64,000 nt of DNA from Plantago major (taxonomy: Eukaryota; Streptophyta; Magnoliopsida; Lamiales; Plantaginaceae), in the NCBI GenBank assembly GCA_026545765.1, contig CM048841.1, positions 62,483,608-62,547,607 on the forward strand, given 5' to 3'. Below are positions 24,324 through 35,860 of the stretch, in pieces. Position 1 is the first letter of the stretch. The number at the start of each line of letters is the position of its first letter. Below the pieces are notes generated by a model. It was not told the DNA's origin. It saw only the letters and a list, made by a program, of their open reading frames with translations, and ran no database searches. The translations under genes and the position numbers were made by a program.

Positions 24324-25179
24324 AAAAGTTCAGATATCTGAAGAAGATATCAAAGGAAAGAGAAGAGGAATCTGGAACAGGTATCTAGAGAAGAGAAATC
24401 TGGAACGGGCATCCAGAGAAGAGAAATCTGGAATGGGTATCCAGAGAAGAAGAATCTGGAATGAGTATCCAGAAATCAAAGGCTAAAGGGTAAAATGGCT
24501 GCTTGAAGATCTCTGAGACAGGTACTCAGATATCTAGATCACTCACTAAGGGGGAACACAAAAGAGAATAGTACAACTGTCTGCAGTCAACTACTCTCTT
24601 GAAATTTGTGTTATTTCTATCTTTGTGTAAAACTTGGATAAATACTAAGTGTAAGATAGACTCAGATGCAAACAGTGTTCTTAGTCACACAGAGAATTGT
24701 GATTCAGATAGCTACTAGCCAAAGTTCATTAAATGGGCACAATTACATTTGTTGATTGTGATCATTGCTGAAGAAGCAATGGTGACCCTTGATGAATTGG
24801 GCGATTGATTTTTATGGCAGAGATTAACTCTCAGTAAATAGTGGATTGTTGAAATTCCGACAAGGCCCACTATGCATTTAATGCCGAACAAGCTTTTACT
24901 CACGCCTGGCTGCAATTCACAGATACTTACACACAAAATCAGTTTGTATGTATATATCTGTTGAAGTTTACTTTGCTATATATATGGGATTTTGGCAAAA
25001 GAAATTACTTTCGCCTAATCCAACATACAAACTTGCACAAGAATAGCAAAATTACCTTCCTTTATTTCTCTGCAAATTTCTTCAACATCTGCAAATCTCT
25101 GTTAGTTTTTCTGCAAAGAATTACTAATCCCTAACCCAAATCTCTTTCAAACATCGAAAAACTTTCACTATATAAAGAG
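24324..25179 (+). other. pol to env-position spacer, copy C
   Basis: Non-coding, about 0.86 kb. It contains four tandem TCTGGA..TCCAGA hairpin units (24371-24473), a TATATATA run at 24977-24985, and a TATATAAAGAG string just before the env-position ATG. No gene is seen. Confidence 0.6.
24371..24473 (+). repeat. Tandem hairpin repeat in the pol-env spacer, copy C
   Basis: Four units of about 28 bases. Each holds TCTGGA, a 7-base loop of the form A(C/T)(G/A)GG(T/C)A, and TC(C/T)AGA, giving a 6-bp stem. Copy E has about five or six diverged units and copy B about one, so copy number varies between elements. Confidence 0.75.
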
Positions 25180-28100
25180 ATGGCTCCTAAGCGTTCATCT
25201 GCACAGATATCCCAATCTTCTACTGGTACTGCTGAAAAGCAAGCACCAGAGTTGGTTATTGTGAACAATCGATTGGTAGGAGACTTTAATCCCGATCATT
25301 GGACTTCAAATCACAGGATGATTTGGGGTGGTGCCATGATTGAGGAATACCTCACGGCTGCTGTTGAAAACTAAGCCGATAGGAAACTGATTCTTGACAT
25401 GCTTGAAAAGGCAGAAATCAAGGGTTTTCTATCTGCTCTTCCAAGTGGAATTTCTTCACTAGATGTGTTAGAATTCTACAATAATTCCAGGATCATATCC
25501 TGCATTTACGAAAACCAACAATAGTGTCTATAAAAACTTGATCGAGGAAAGGAAATCCTTCGACACAACAACTTTCGCAAGTTGTTTGACCTTTAAAATC
25601 TTGGAAAGGATTTTGAGATAAACACCAAGGATGATGATCTCCTTGAAGGTGTAAATCATTTGTCTGATGGCGTGTGTGATCTTGAAAATTAGATACACGC
25701 TTTGATTTCAAGATTCGACATCGAACTAGACATCTCTTGGTTCCTGGGATGTATTGGCATGCATTCTTCTGAGATGCTTTCATGGTCTACAAGAGGTCTT
25801 GACGGATAAGCGAAGCATTTGGATAATGATGTTCTTGTTGAGTCGACAAAACAAAAGGTGGAAAACCCTTTCAATTGGGAAAATGCGCCTTTATGAAGTT
25901 TGTGAAGAAGATTCAAGGCTTTGAGCATAAAATTGCTAAGGGACTTTTGAGCCAAAGACCACGGTGAGCTATGGTCTAAAGATATGCTACTTCTTTGGAA
26001 AAACTTGCCATTGAGCTCATAGAGAAGGTGACATAGCAGCGATAACTGCTCTACAAATATGAGTATACAAACATGATGAAAAAGGTTCTTTGGATCTCGA
26101 AAGGTTCAAGAAGCGAAAGACTGAAGAGGTATCTGAGGGAAAGATTGCGACCAAGAAGCCCAGAACTTCACGAAAGAAGTCTGCTGGCAAATCAGAAGAA
26201 ACACCCATTGAGGTTGTCAACTCCGGATACTGCGTACTGCCGATGAACTCATAAATTCAGATGAACTCATCAATGCTGCAAAAGAGGTATCGACTACTAA
26301 ACAAGTAGACTAAACAAGAGAAAGTGCTTTCAGAAATGTCAAGACTATTACAGAAAGCCTTGCTGATGAACTCATAAATGCTACCAAAAATAGTGAAAGT
26401 TACCAAGCCTTATCTGCAGAAACCGCAGGAATTATGGACCAATCAGTTCCTAATGCTGATGAGAGCTCTGACGATGAAGATGATGAACTAGTCATCTCTC
26501 AAGTCCTAGAAAAATAAAAAAGGGCTAAGGTTACTGAAATAGTAACTGGTGTTGAGGTATCTGAAGAAGAACCTACACCACAGGTTGCTGAACAAGCACC
26601 TATAGCAAAGGTTGTTGATGCAAACACGCCATCAGGGAAAGTCACGCATGAACAACTTCAAGAAGCCCTGATGAGTGGTGACTTAGTGTTGGCAGATGCT
26701 GATGTCAACGCCACACTTAAAAATCTGGAAGAGCTATCAAATGATCAATCTTCTACTTCCAGAAAACCACAACAACCACAACCACAAGTGGTTGATGAAA
26801 TGGTAAATGAACTCCATTTCGACTTACCATCAATGCAATATGCTGAAGAAAATCCTGTAAAAGAGCAGGTTCCCCAACTCAATGAGAGGGATCAAACTAA
26901 GACCTTCACTCAGAATGATCAACCAGGGGAGGCAACTGATTTGCACACTCAGGAAAGGTGTGAAGTACCTGAAACTTGAAACAAAGAAGCTACAATGGAA
27001 TAAGAAGACCAAATCATAGAAGGGTCACAAGTTCCAGAGACGAATCGACTGACCTTCTTTCGGTGGTGAATGGTTTAACTCTACTTGTGAAATTTTATGT
27101 TTATAAATCTTGTTACTTATAAAAAATTTCTTTGTTACAGGCTGAATTAGAAACAAAAGAACAAGAGGAAGCTGCAAAGCTTGCCTCAGAGACTGAGAAG
27201 GAGGCTCCCAGGTGGAACATAGTTTCTTAAGATATGACTTTTCAGAAATATTTTGTACACACGACTACCTGTTTGTTTCTAATAGGCTCCAACTGAGAAA
27301 AAAGAAGATAGGGCAGAAATGCCAGAAAAGGACCAAGAGACCGTCAAGGTTTATGAAGAAAATGTCATTGAGCCTTCTAGTGAGAAGGTATATAAATCAG
27401 TGATACACATTCTTCATCATGGGTTAAATTGTTCTCTAATTACTCAATAATTTCTACTTACAGGCTCATTCAGAAGTAGAAGTGCATGGGGAAAAAGTTG
27501 CGACCTCCCCTACACCCATGGAAATTGATGAGGCCACCAAACCTTCATCACCGAGAAATTCCAGAGACTGCACAAGTCTCTGAGAGACAAGTATCTGAGC
27601 CTCCAATGGAGGCAATTGACATCTCAGATATCTGATTTGTCAACAAAATTTTCTTTCATGACAATTTCCTAAGTATTGTGATAATTTTAATTCTCAGGTT
27701 AAGCGGAAAGAAAGGTTGATGAGAGCAGACTCCCAAGTCTCCACCTCACAACAAGATATCGAGGCACCTCACCTTTCGATGGTACAAGTTCGAGGCGACA
27801 TAATCATTACGTAACTCAAATCTAACCACACTTGTACTCGATATCTACACAAGTTTTCAATCTAACTCAAAACACTTTCTTCGAGGCTCGAACAAGTGCC
27901 ACGAAGGTTCACGATGATGAGAAAAGGACCTACTTCCCTTCTTCAAGGCTCAAACCACCCAAAGCACATTCAATGCTTCAGAAATGGCGAGAGGTTAAGG
28001 TGCTCGATCTCTACGAAATATTGAGAATCACAGATCAACCTACAAGGCGAGCACGAGCTCTTGATTTGGAGACCTACATCCATGCAATGTTCCCCGGAAC

Positions 28101-30027
28101 AATATCCGATTCGACTTTATTGCATCAGGATTTCTCCAAATAAGTGGCACACAAGTTGATTCAAGCCTTCAATCAGGCTGATGGCCAGACAAGATTGCAA
28201 ATGGAATTCAAGCCAGTCCTGCCCCAGACTCTACAATTTATCCCTTCTGAACAAGAAGAGGTTAATGGGCAACAGATCACTATTTCTGAAGTGATTAATC
28301 TTGTATCTGAAGATGATGAGGAGGAAGAAATAGACGAGAATAACTTTGATGAACCTCTCTCTGACCATCACAAAAAGGATGATAATGATAAGAAGGATGA
28401 TGATGATGCCCCTGCACCAGGGACCGGAGGAATTCTACAAGGAAATAATGCCTCAACTGCTGAAAAGCACACTGAAAGGACATTATAGCAATCTCTGCCT
28501 CCATCTCCTCAAAAATCTACTCATCCATCTTCCCAACAACAAAAGGACACTACTGAACAAGTAGTTGAGCACTCTGAGGAAACAACTCAGAAGATACTGA
28601 ATACACAAACCAGAGTTGCTAAACTCAATCAACTATTGGAAGAAGAACAACAGCTCCATCTTCACCTAGAAGAAGAGCTCATTAAATCTAGAGATAAGCT
28701 TACTCAACTATAAGATCAATATTTACAAGAAATGGTAGCTTACTCTGAGGTTAAAGAGCTTCAGGATGCTGTAAATTCTATCACTAAGGAACTCGATACT
28801 AAAGAAGTATATGAAGCAAAGCATGATGCTAAGGCTGCATCACCATCAAAAGATGTACCATGCTCCTCACAGAAAGGAAAGAAACCCATCTCTGAGATGG
28901 TTGCTGGAATAGACAGAATTGATGAAAATGTCCAAGAGGATGAAGATCACTGGGCTGATTACTCAGATGATGAAGAAGACACGACTTTGGCAGAACACAT
29001 AATGAACACTTAGCGGTTTCTCATACGAAAGGAAGCTAATTGCTCATGAAGTTTTCAACAAAGCGCGAATGTCAACTCCCATGAATACATGAATAGATAT
29101 CAAGTTTTGGCACATCTTAAAAAGGAGTTGTCTTCACAAAACAAAGAAGTAATTGCCTCCGTCCCTTCAAATATGAAGAAATTCACTGAGCACATCACTC
29201 AGAGAACAACTAGAATGGTCATTGCTCAGAAGGATCTGGGAATGATAAGGGACGATGATGTGTCATTAGCTGAAAAAGCTTTTCAAGAGGCAAGTTACAC
29301 TGCTAGAAAAGCAGATGCCATACTACCCATTGGCGAGCTCGCGATAAGGAAAATGGACTTATCAAACAAAATCGAGCTCAAAGCTGAACTTGAAGTTGGT
29401 CCTTTTTATAACTACTTACAAGGACATTTTGAGTCTCTCTCGGAATCCTTTATGAGACTTAGTCGATTGACAATGACTAAGGGGAAGGATTGCACAAATC
29501 TGGACCTCAAAGTCAAGGGGAATGGGAAGAAGGAGAAGGACATAAGAAGAAATCTGGAGCTGGTGCTGCTCAGAGAGGAAGAAGAAACAAGAAAACTTCC
29601 CAGCCACCGCTCTGAATCAATGAGCCCTCCTCAAGTCAAGCTGCTTTGCAAATAGTAGCTACTTCCCAGAAACCAACTGAAGGAACTTCAATGGTAACAA
29701 GGGCCATGGCACAGAAACCTCCAAGGAGTACTAAGGCTCGAAGGAGAAGACAAGTAAGAGGATTGATGAATCTTACGAAGAAGAAGAAGAAGGTCAAATC
29801 AAATCCACAGGCAATGAAGAAGGTGCAAAATTCTCAAGAATTAATCTTGATGATGATGAAGAGGCGATGAAGATGAAGCCCTCTTCACGAAAAGAAAAAT
29901 TGAAAGCTAGGTGAGCCCATAGGCGCAAAGCCTTAGCAGCTAAAACACCCTCTGGAAAATACCAAGTCTATCCGGTGGTTCTTCAAGCAATACCCAAAAG
30001 AGAATTCAAGACAAAGAAGGAGACTAA
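25180..30027 (+). pseudogene. Env-position gene region of copy C
   Basis: It starts MAPKRSSAQISQSSTG at 25180. The N-terminal region carries NPDHWTSNHRMIWGGAMIEEY, matching copy E. A basic KKPRTSRKKS cluster lies near 26.15 kb and Glu-rich segments near 26.4-27.0 kb. Five GT-AG-bounded modules have acceptors near 27141, 27286, 27464, 27698 and 27886. VINLVSEDDEEEE is encoded at about 28291-28330 and a coiled coil at 28.6-28.8 kb. The gene is cut by the CACTA end before the C-terminal domain. There is no membrane segment. It is broken by many lesions, a good share of them in CAG/CTG-poor blocks. Confidence 0.65.
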
Positions 30028-30300
30028 CACTACAAAAATGCAGTGCATGGCGGCGGATAGATCCGTCGCTTCTGAACCAATATCCGTCTTGACTCTGGCG
30101 ACGGATCGGGCGACGGATAGAAATTCCGTCGCCCCGCTGGAGCTGTGGTGACGGATAATAATCCGTCGTCAATTATGACAGTTGAATGACGGATTATCAT
30201 CCTGACCATTTTTTTAAAATTGATTATGGGGCGACGGATAGATTCTATCCGTACGCATCAACGGATAGATCTATCCGTCGCCCCATTCTATTTTTAAAAA
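30028..30300 (+). mobile_element. CACTA (En/Spm) DNA transposon terminus
   Basis: It starts CACTACAAAAATGCAG, the diagnostic CACTA terminal motif. Many subterminal copies of the short motif GACGGAT and its reverse complement ATCCGTC follow up to about 30290, as expected for transposase-binding subterminal repeats. TAA at 30025-30027 could be one half of a 3-bp target duplication. No matching GTAGTG end and no transposase were found in the window, so only one end is supported. Confidence 0.75.
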
Positions 30301-30453
30301 ATAAAATTCGTATTAATTTTATATTAAATATCTGGATTAATTAGTATCAATTTGTATTCATATCTGAGATATTGATTTGTATTAGTATACGGATTAATTT
30401 GTATCAATTTGTATTGAAATTTTATATTATTATCAATTTATATTAAATGCGAT
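30301..30453. other. AT-rich stretch
   Basis: Repeated TTTGTATTA/ATCAATTTG-like strings, with no coding potential. It may be interior CACTA sequence; this is not provable here. Confidence 0.4.
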
Positions 30454-30695
30454 CACGGTGGTGGTGGGAGGAGAAAGGTGGTGCGGTGGTGGTAGTGGTG
30501 GTGCGGTGGTGGCAGTGGTGGTGTGGTGGGTGTGGTGCGGTGGGTGTGGTGCGGTGGTGGTGGGAGGAAAGGTGGTGGTGGTGGCAGGGTGGTGGTGGTG
30601 GAGGAGATGGTGGTGGTGGCAGGGTGGTGGTGGTGGAGGAGATGGTGGTGGTGGTGGTGGTGGTGGAGATGGTGGTGGTGGCAGGGTGGTGGTAT
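30454..30695 (+). repeat. GGT/GTG-rich simple repeat
   Basis: About 240 bases of degenerate (GGTGGT)n with GCGGTGGT, GGTGGGAGG and GGCAGGGTGG variants and almost no C on this strand. It has dense G runs and could form G-quadruplexes. The open frames across it are low-complexity Gly/Val/Trp artefacts. Confidence 0.85.
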
Positions 30696-30714
30696 CTTAA
30701 AACAGATAAACCCC

Positions 30715-31042
30715 CAAAATAAACAAGAATATCTTGTTCGCTTCTATTCCGGAAAATGGAATAATAGCCAGAAAAAATTATGCTACTATTGCTAAAGAAA
30801 TTCTTGCGAGTGTTAAGTGTATCTTAAAGTTTCAGGATGATTTATACAATCAAAAATTTATAATTAAAACAGATTGTAATTCTGCTAAGTTTATGTTCAA
30901 CAAGGATTTCAAACATGATGTTTCTAAACAAATGTTTGCAAGATGGCAAGCACATTTAGCTCCTTTTGATTTTGAAATCATCTATAAGAAAGGAGAAGAA
31001 AATAGTCTTCCAGATTTTCTGACTCGAGAATATATTTCTTAA
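30715..31042 (+). pseudogene. Caulimovirid RNase H end
   Basis: Landmarks are EYLVRFYSGKWN, EILASVKCILKFQDDLYNQ, FIIKTDCNSAKFMF with its catalytic Asp, FARWQAHLAPFDFEIIYKKG and the terminal NSLPDFLTREYIS. These are typical of the C-terminal RNase H of caulimovirid polyproteins. It ends at 31042. It is a fossil. Confidence 0.82.
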
Positions 31043-31054
31043 TTTTTCAGGAAT

Positions 31055-32345
31055 GAACCCACGAGGTAGAGGCTCCCCCTCTTATAGAGGAAGAGGAGGA
31101 AGGGGATCAGAAAGAATTCTGGCCCAATTCGGAAAGCAAAATCTTATAGCTAAGGATTCATCACATATGTATCCATCACAGAGTTCTGGAGCTCAAAGCT
31201 CGGCAGGATACCAATAATTCCTTGAGTATAAAAGAAAAAAGGAAGGAAAGATTCCATCTTTTGCTAAAATAGTAGCAGAAGAATCTGAGGAGAGTCAGAT
31301 TGACTATATAGAAAATCGATATCAAGAAGTAATACTTCTACTGGAAAACAGGGATATGCGATGGGCAGACAATCCCTGGACCTTGATGGCAAGGTATTTG
31401 GATAAGGCATCATATGCCTTAGGATCTTATAAAACAAGATCCTTTTATGAAAATATTTTATCAAATACAGGTTCTTGTGAAATAACACACTTCTCAGGGT
31501 ACAAAAGAAGTTTATAACAACCAAAATCTATATTAAAAGATTATATCTTGGAAGAATGGGGAATAGCACCCTTAAAAGAAAGGGAATTTTATTATCAACA
31601 ATAGAAATCCCATTAAATCTGATTCTTGGATTATATTGAAGCATTTAATAAGGTGCTGCTCTATGAAAATGATAGGAAGAAACACTATTGGTTTATAAAA
31701 ATCAGTAGTGAAGCCTGTGAGCAGTAGATACCAAACTGGTTTCTAAACTGGTGGAAATATTTTGGAACTACCTGGCTAATATTGCCTGAAAACTTTGCAG
31801 CCTTATTTACTGATTGGGTGAAAATTTCTCCCAAAAAGGCAGAAATCCCTAAAGGGAATTACTCCTTATATTTATTTATTGAATTTTCTATACCTTGGAT
31901 TTGGAAATGGGTACCTGTTATCGGTAATACCGAAGATCAAATACCATGTATTAATAGATCCTCTTATACAAAGTTCTGGGAAAAGATGAACAAAAAAGAC
32001 CCAGAAACAAATCAGTTATACTGTACTGATACAATTAGTCTTATAGAAAGAAGAATAAAATTATATCAGGAAAAGAGAAATCTAGCTACCCAAAGAGAGG
32101 TTTCGACCATTGATCAAATCAGGCAAAAACTCAGCATGCAAGCAAAGAATAGCAACAGAGAAATGCTAATAGAAGCATACATAAAAGAAATGAAAGAAGA
32201 TCTCCTACAGAAATTAGATGGGGAATCTCAGTCTGTGAAATCAGATACATCCATGGCTTCTGCAAGTCAGGTACAGGAAGATTATCAGGATGCTCAGAAT
32301 CCTGATGAAACCCAAGAAGACGTCTCCATAGAAGACGTATTTTAG
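31055..32345 (+). pseudogene. Caulimovirid downstream ORF (ORF2-like)
   Basis: It begins MNPRGRGSPSYRGRGGRG, an Arg/Gly-rich start, 12 bases after the polyprotein stop. Trp-rich middle regions follow (WNWW-like and FSIPWIWKWVPVIG). The C-terminal part is helical and charged, with QEKRNLATQREV and an acidic Gln/Glu-rich tail ending SIEDVF. Florendoviruses carry an ORF of unknown function in this position; the link is by position and general features only. It is broken by a few lesions. Confidence 0.5.
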
Positions 32346-33103
32346 ATACTCAAGAGTACTCTAACAAAATAAGCACAAAGAAAAGGAAGAATCTTCCTCA
32401 GCAATAATTCTGGCAGATAAGGCCACTTGTTGATGGTCGAGCACTAATAAAAGAAGGATGATGGAAATTGCTCCACAGTAAAAAGAGAAGCTGAAAGTGA
32501 CAGCCATAATGTAAAGAACGGTCAGAAACTTACCGGGTGATAAACGGAAGGAAATTAAAGAGAAAAAGGTGAATATGACAGCATAAGGATAATGTTTATC
32601 CTATATAAAGAGGGGAAAGATGAAGAAGAAAGCACCAGCGAAAAACACTTCCTCTCAGTTTTATATTTTAAAATTTGTAATATATCCAAAGTTTGTAAAA
32701 TACGCGTGCAATCCATATTGTATTGTAAGTTGTTTCTTCTTTACTCTTGAGTTGTAATCTTTTATCTATCTATAACATCGGCCTAATGATAGGCTAAGTG
32801 TGGTTTGTGTTAAGATAAGTTTAAACTATGTATTCACTATTCATAGTTACTATTCACGGCAGAATCATAGATCAAAAAGACTTCTATTACTTACTAAATA
32901 TAAGACAGATAAGGTTTGGTATTGGAATCCGACGTATTAATATATTAGATAGACATATGAAATCTTGTTTGCCCCTCTAAGCGAAAGAAATGGGCGTCTC
33001 AGAACATTTTGTCTTGATAATTATGTCTTGAGAAATATCTTAATATTGATTCTATCGATAATATATCTGATGTCTCTTTTACAAAGTTACGAATATTACG
33101 AAT
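32346..33103 (+). promoter_or_regulatory. Caulimovirid intergenic region with TATA box
   Basis: Non-coding. CTATATAAAGAGGGG (TATA box at 32602-32610) has the spacing and flavour of a pararetrovirus transcript promoter, followed by A-rich leader sequence. A weak TGGTAT string at 32917 might be a degraded tRNA-Met priming site, but only about half of its bases fit. No gene is seen. Confidence 0.5.
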
Positions 33104-33400
33104 TCATTTGACAAGGTCTTGCCTTTCGAATTCTTTTTCATCAAAGTCTTCTTCATCAGGAAGACTAACTACATGTTTCTTTCTATCCCAGAATGCATTG
33201 GGATGATCATTACAAATCTCTAAAGAGAGCTGATTTTCAATCATTTTAATTTTTCCTTGTAATTTGGGATTTTGTAATTTTTCTTCAATAGTTAAGGAAT
33301 TTATTTCTTGTTTTAAGAAGTTCATTTGATTTTTCTGTAAAGTGAGATGATCATACATCTCATGTAACATTCTATTAACTGGCTTCGTAACAAAATTTTA
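33104..33400 (-). pseudogene. Caulimovirid polyprotein piece just before RT, reverse strand
   Basis: On the minus strand there are TKPVNRMLHEMYDHL, a coiled segment, then CNDHPNAFWDRKKHVVSLP and EEDFDEKEF. The FW-R-KKH-V-LP pattern is typical of the segment leading into RT in caulimovirid polyproteins. It points the opposite way to the RNase H piece. It abuts the TA microsatellite at 33418. Confidence 0.65.
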
Positions 33401-33414
33401 AGTGGATTTTCCAC

Positions 33415-33537
<123 letters not shown>

Positions 33538-33543
33538 TGTATT

Positions 33544-34438
33544 TGTTGATACGGATATATGTCAAATCCATTAAAGGCGCCAGAGCGTGTCCTAGGCGCA
33601 TCGAAGCTAAAATAGCCAATTCGGTACTTGTCAGGCCTTGGCTAGTCCGCTTAAGGAAAACCTTCCGATTGACGATGCGCTCGAGTTAATACACCTTTTC
33701 AGCTAGTCCGACCTAGCTAGGTGCACGACTTCCGATTCTGACAAGAGTTCACATGGTCTTACCAAGTACCACACATTGTGAGTTCTAGGATGCCAAACGG
33801 ACTGGACGAGATAAACTTGGATGCCACCTTAACAATAAGACCGAACGTATACATTGGAACCTCCAAGATACTTCCGAGCAGCTAGTGTCTCGAACCGTCA
33901 CTGAGTTACCTAGGAACAGACCAACTCAACAGAGCACAGAACCTTCTAAAAGGTCTCACACGAACCCATCAGCGGGAATAGTACCCTGAGAGGTAAAAAG
34001 ACCAATCTACCCTCCGTGGCCCATCTAATGGTGTTGGACTCTCACATACTATTGGGCCATTGGCCAAGGGAACATTGTTGTCCAAATCCTGAACATATAC
34101 TTGACATCATCTTATGAACCACTTCATAAGTACATGATAACTATAAATATACCACAAGGTCCCATACATTAAAGGAGGAGATAAGTCATAAGTGAAAGTC
34201 AACTCATATCATAACTTCCCTCATAACTACTACATTGAGAGCTTTCTTCTCTCTCTTGAGTAAAGTCTCTTCCCGGTTTGGCATCTAGCAAACCGGGTTA
34301 CCCTTCTAACCCCCCACTTAGTCTTTTCAGGTGCTCTGGCTCGGACAAATCTCTCAGGTCGGACATCAAGTTGGAGGCGGATCTTAGATTAGGGACTTGT
34401 TGTAGTTTAGTTAGTGTTTGAGGCTAAACCCCTCAACA
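33544..34438 (+). repeat. Gypsy LTR 1
   Basis: TGTTGATACGG ... CCTCAACA, 895 bases, homologous to 38763-39643. TATAAATA is at 34142-34149. It is followed directly by the primer-binding site. Confidence 0.88.
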
Positions 34439-34458
34439 TTTGGCGCCGTCTGTGGGAA
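34439..34458 (+). other. Gypsy primer-binding site 1
   Basis: TTTGGCGCCGTCTGTGGGAA follows the LTR directly. This string is widespread after LTRs of Tat/RIRE2-type gypsy elements. Confidence 0.85.
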
Positions 34459-34492
34459 TCCTTACAAAAGGTTCCATGTTTAAGTTGTGATG

Positions 34493-35860
34493 ATGGCAAG
34501 AACGAGACGGACAACACGGACCAGTGTTGCTGGCATCGGAACTCCACCTCCCCGTCCTCGCGGACGTCTACTCAACAGAGGACGGAGAGCCATTGTAGCG
34601 GAAAGGAACATTGAGGGAAGGAGATACCCGAGCGATGGTCACACAACAAGCCCATCCTCCGATGAAGGAAGAGACGTTCTGTCCAGGGGAGTCCGTAATG
34701 TTCTTGAGAATGTTGCACCTGAAAATCACGGAGAAGAGGCCGCACAAGTTCCTTCGGTAGGGACACAAGGTCCTCCTCAGTTAGCACTTTACCATGCCGA
34801 TGGATGTATAGTCCACTAGTGATTTTGAATTAGCGAGAATCAATTTGGTCATTGCTTACGATAATCCTAGGTTGTCTTGGGTCTAACAATGTCCAACCCA
34901 ACAAGTCACTCCGTGATGGCTAATCCAGGTAGCGAGCCGCTCTATCAAGGAGCGAACAACGTCCGATCCGGAAAGGTTGGGAATCATCTACCACTAGAGG
35001 ACTTGCGAAATCTCCTAGAAAGGAGAGCCTCTGCTTCCTAGGTTGACGGGAAGGAAGTCGAAATGGGCGGAGAGCATATCGGGAAGGCGAAAGCGACCTA
35101 AAGCTCATAGCGAGATACCTATGTGGGCTAGAGATCACGTGGAAACCATTCTGTGGTCCACTTAGATGAACTCCCGTGGATGTAGCAGTTCATCCAAGGA
35201 CGGAGAGATGATGAATCTGGAAGAAATCTATGCACAACAAAAGTCCTTGTAGCTCGATTCTCAATCTCGGACGTCGGTGAAAGATCATGAGCATATAGCT
35301 ACTAGTGCACCAAATCCTTTATGTGATGATATCATGAAAGAAAAGGAAAGAAACAAGAACTTGGATCAAGTGATTCGAACTTGGAATACTACTACGGAGG
35401 TACTTGTCACATGGGCCACTTGACAAAGTACAATAGCAAGATGGATTCCAAAGGGATGAGTGATAATACAAAGCTCTCACTTTCTCATCCACTCTCTTGA
35501 ATAGCCATGGATTGGTACCTTTGCATTGCCGAACAAGTCGGTGAGATCCTATGCGGACCTCTCTTACAAATTCTGAGACGATTTGGAAAATTGAAAAGAA
35601 GGAAGCGGACTATGGAGCACTGGCGGAAGTTATACAAAGAGAACAGGAGGATCTTAGGACTTTCATAGGCCGCTTCAATGCGGAGGTCCTCGAGTTGAGT
35701 CCCATGATTAAGGAGCAGATTACGCCACTGTATGCTAATACTTACAACGGAGAACTCCGAAGGAAACTCTCTAGCCAGGAAGTGAGAAGTGAAAAGCATT
35801 TGGATTATATTTGTGATGAGGTAATGTCACGGAGGAGTACCGCAAGGAATGTTCTGTGAG
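34493..35860 (+). pseudogene. gag of gypsy copy 1
   Basis: It starts MARTRRTTRTSVAGIGTPPP. The capsid-like region downstream contains remnants matching copy 2 (YYGG.CHMGHLTKYN-like, EREQEDLRTFIGRFNAEV). The better copy, at 40.45-40.87 kb, identifies it as a retrotransposon gag domain. It is heavily broken. Confidence 0.65.

Larger units (their letters stand above)
17263..30027 (+). mobile_element. SIRE-type Ty1/copia retroelement copy C
   Basis: Parts in order are a left LTR lacking its first part, primer-binding site, gag, protease, integrase, RT, RNase H, spacer and env-position gene. The copy ends at a CACTA transposon terminus before the C-terminal domain, polypurine tract and right LTR would appear. 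It is closest to copy E in gene content. With one LTR it cannot be dated from LTRs. It is broken, with some tens of apparent lesions, many of them inside blocks with the CAG/CTG-poor signature. Confidence 0.85.
30696..33410. mobile_element. Endogenous caulimovirid (plant pararetrovirus), rearranged
   Basis: Pieces of a Caulimoviridae genome. On the plus strand there is an RNase H end, a downstream ORF and a promoter-bearing intergenic region. On the minus strand there is a pre-RT polyprotein piece. The arrangement (RNase H, then a second ORF) resembles florendoviruses, but that assignment is inference. The mixed orientation shows rearrangement after or during integration. It is broken, with several lesions, and most of the genome (movement protein, coat protein, most of RT) is absent. 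Confidence 0.75.

Noticed and set aside
24371-24473. CRISPR-like array
   Set aside because: Short tandem hairpin units of about 28 bases with no unique spacers, inside a plant retroelement.
30447-30795. Overlapping open frames in the GGT-rich tract encoding Gly/Val/Trp-rich peptides
   Set aside because: All frames are open because the tract has almost no stop codons. The residues are low-complexity, and no start context or homology is seen.
32915-32930. tRNA-Met primer site for the caulimovirid (TGGTATTGGAATCC)
   Set aside because: Only about the first six bases and a few others fit, so it is too weak to call. It is mentioned only as a possibility in the intergenic region entry.
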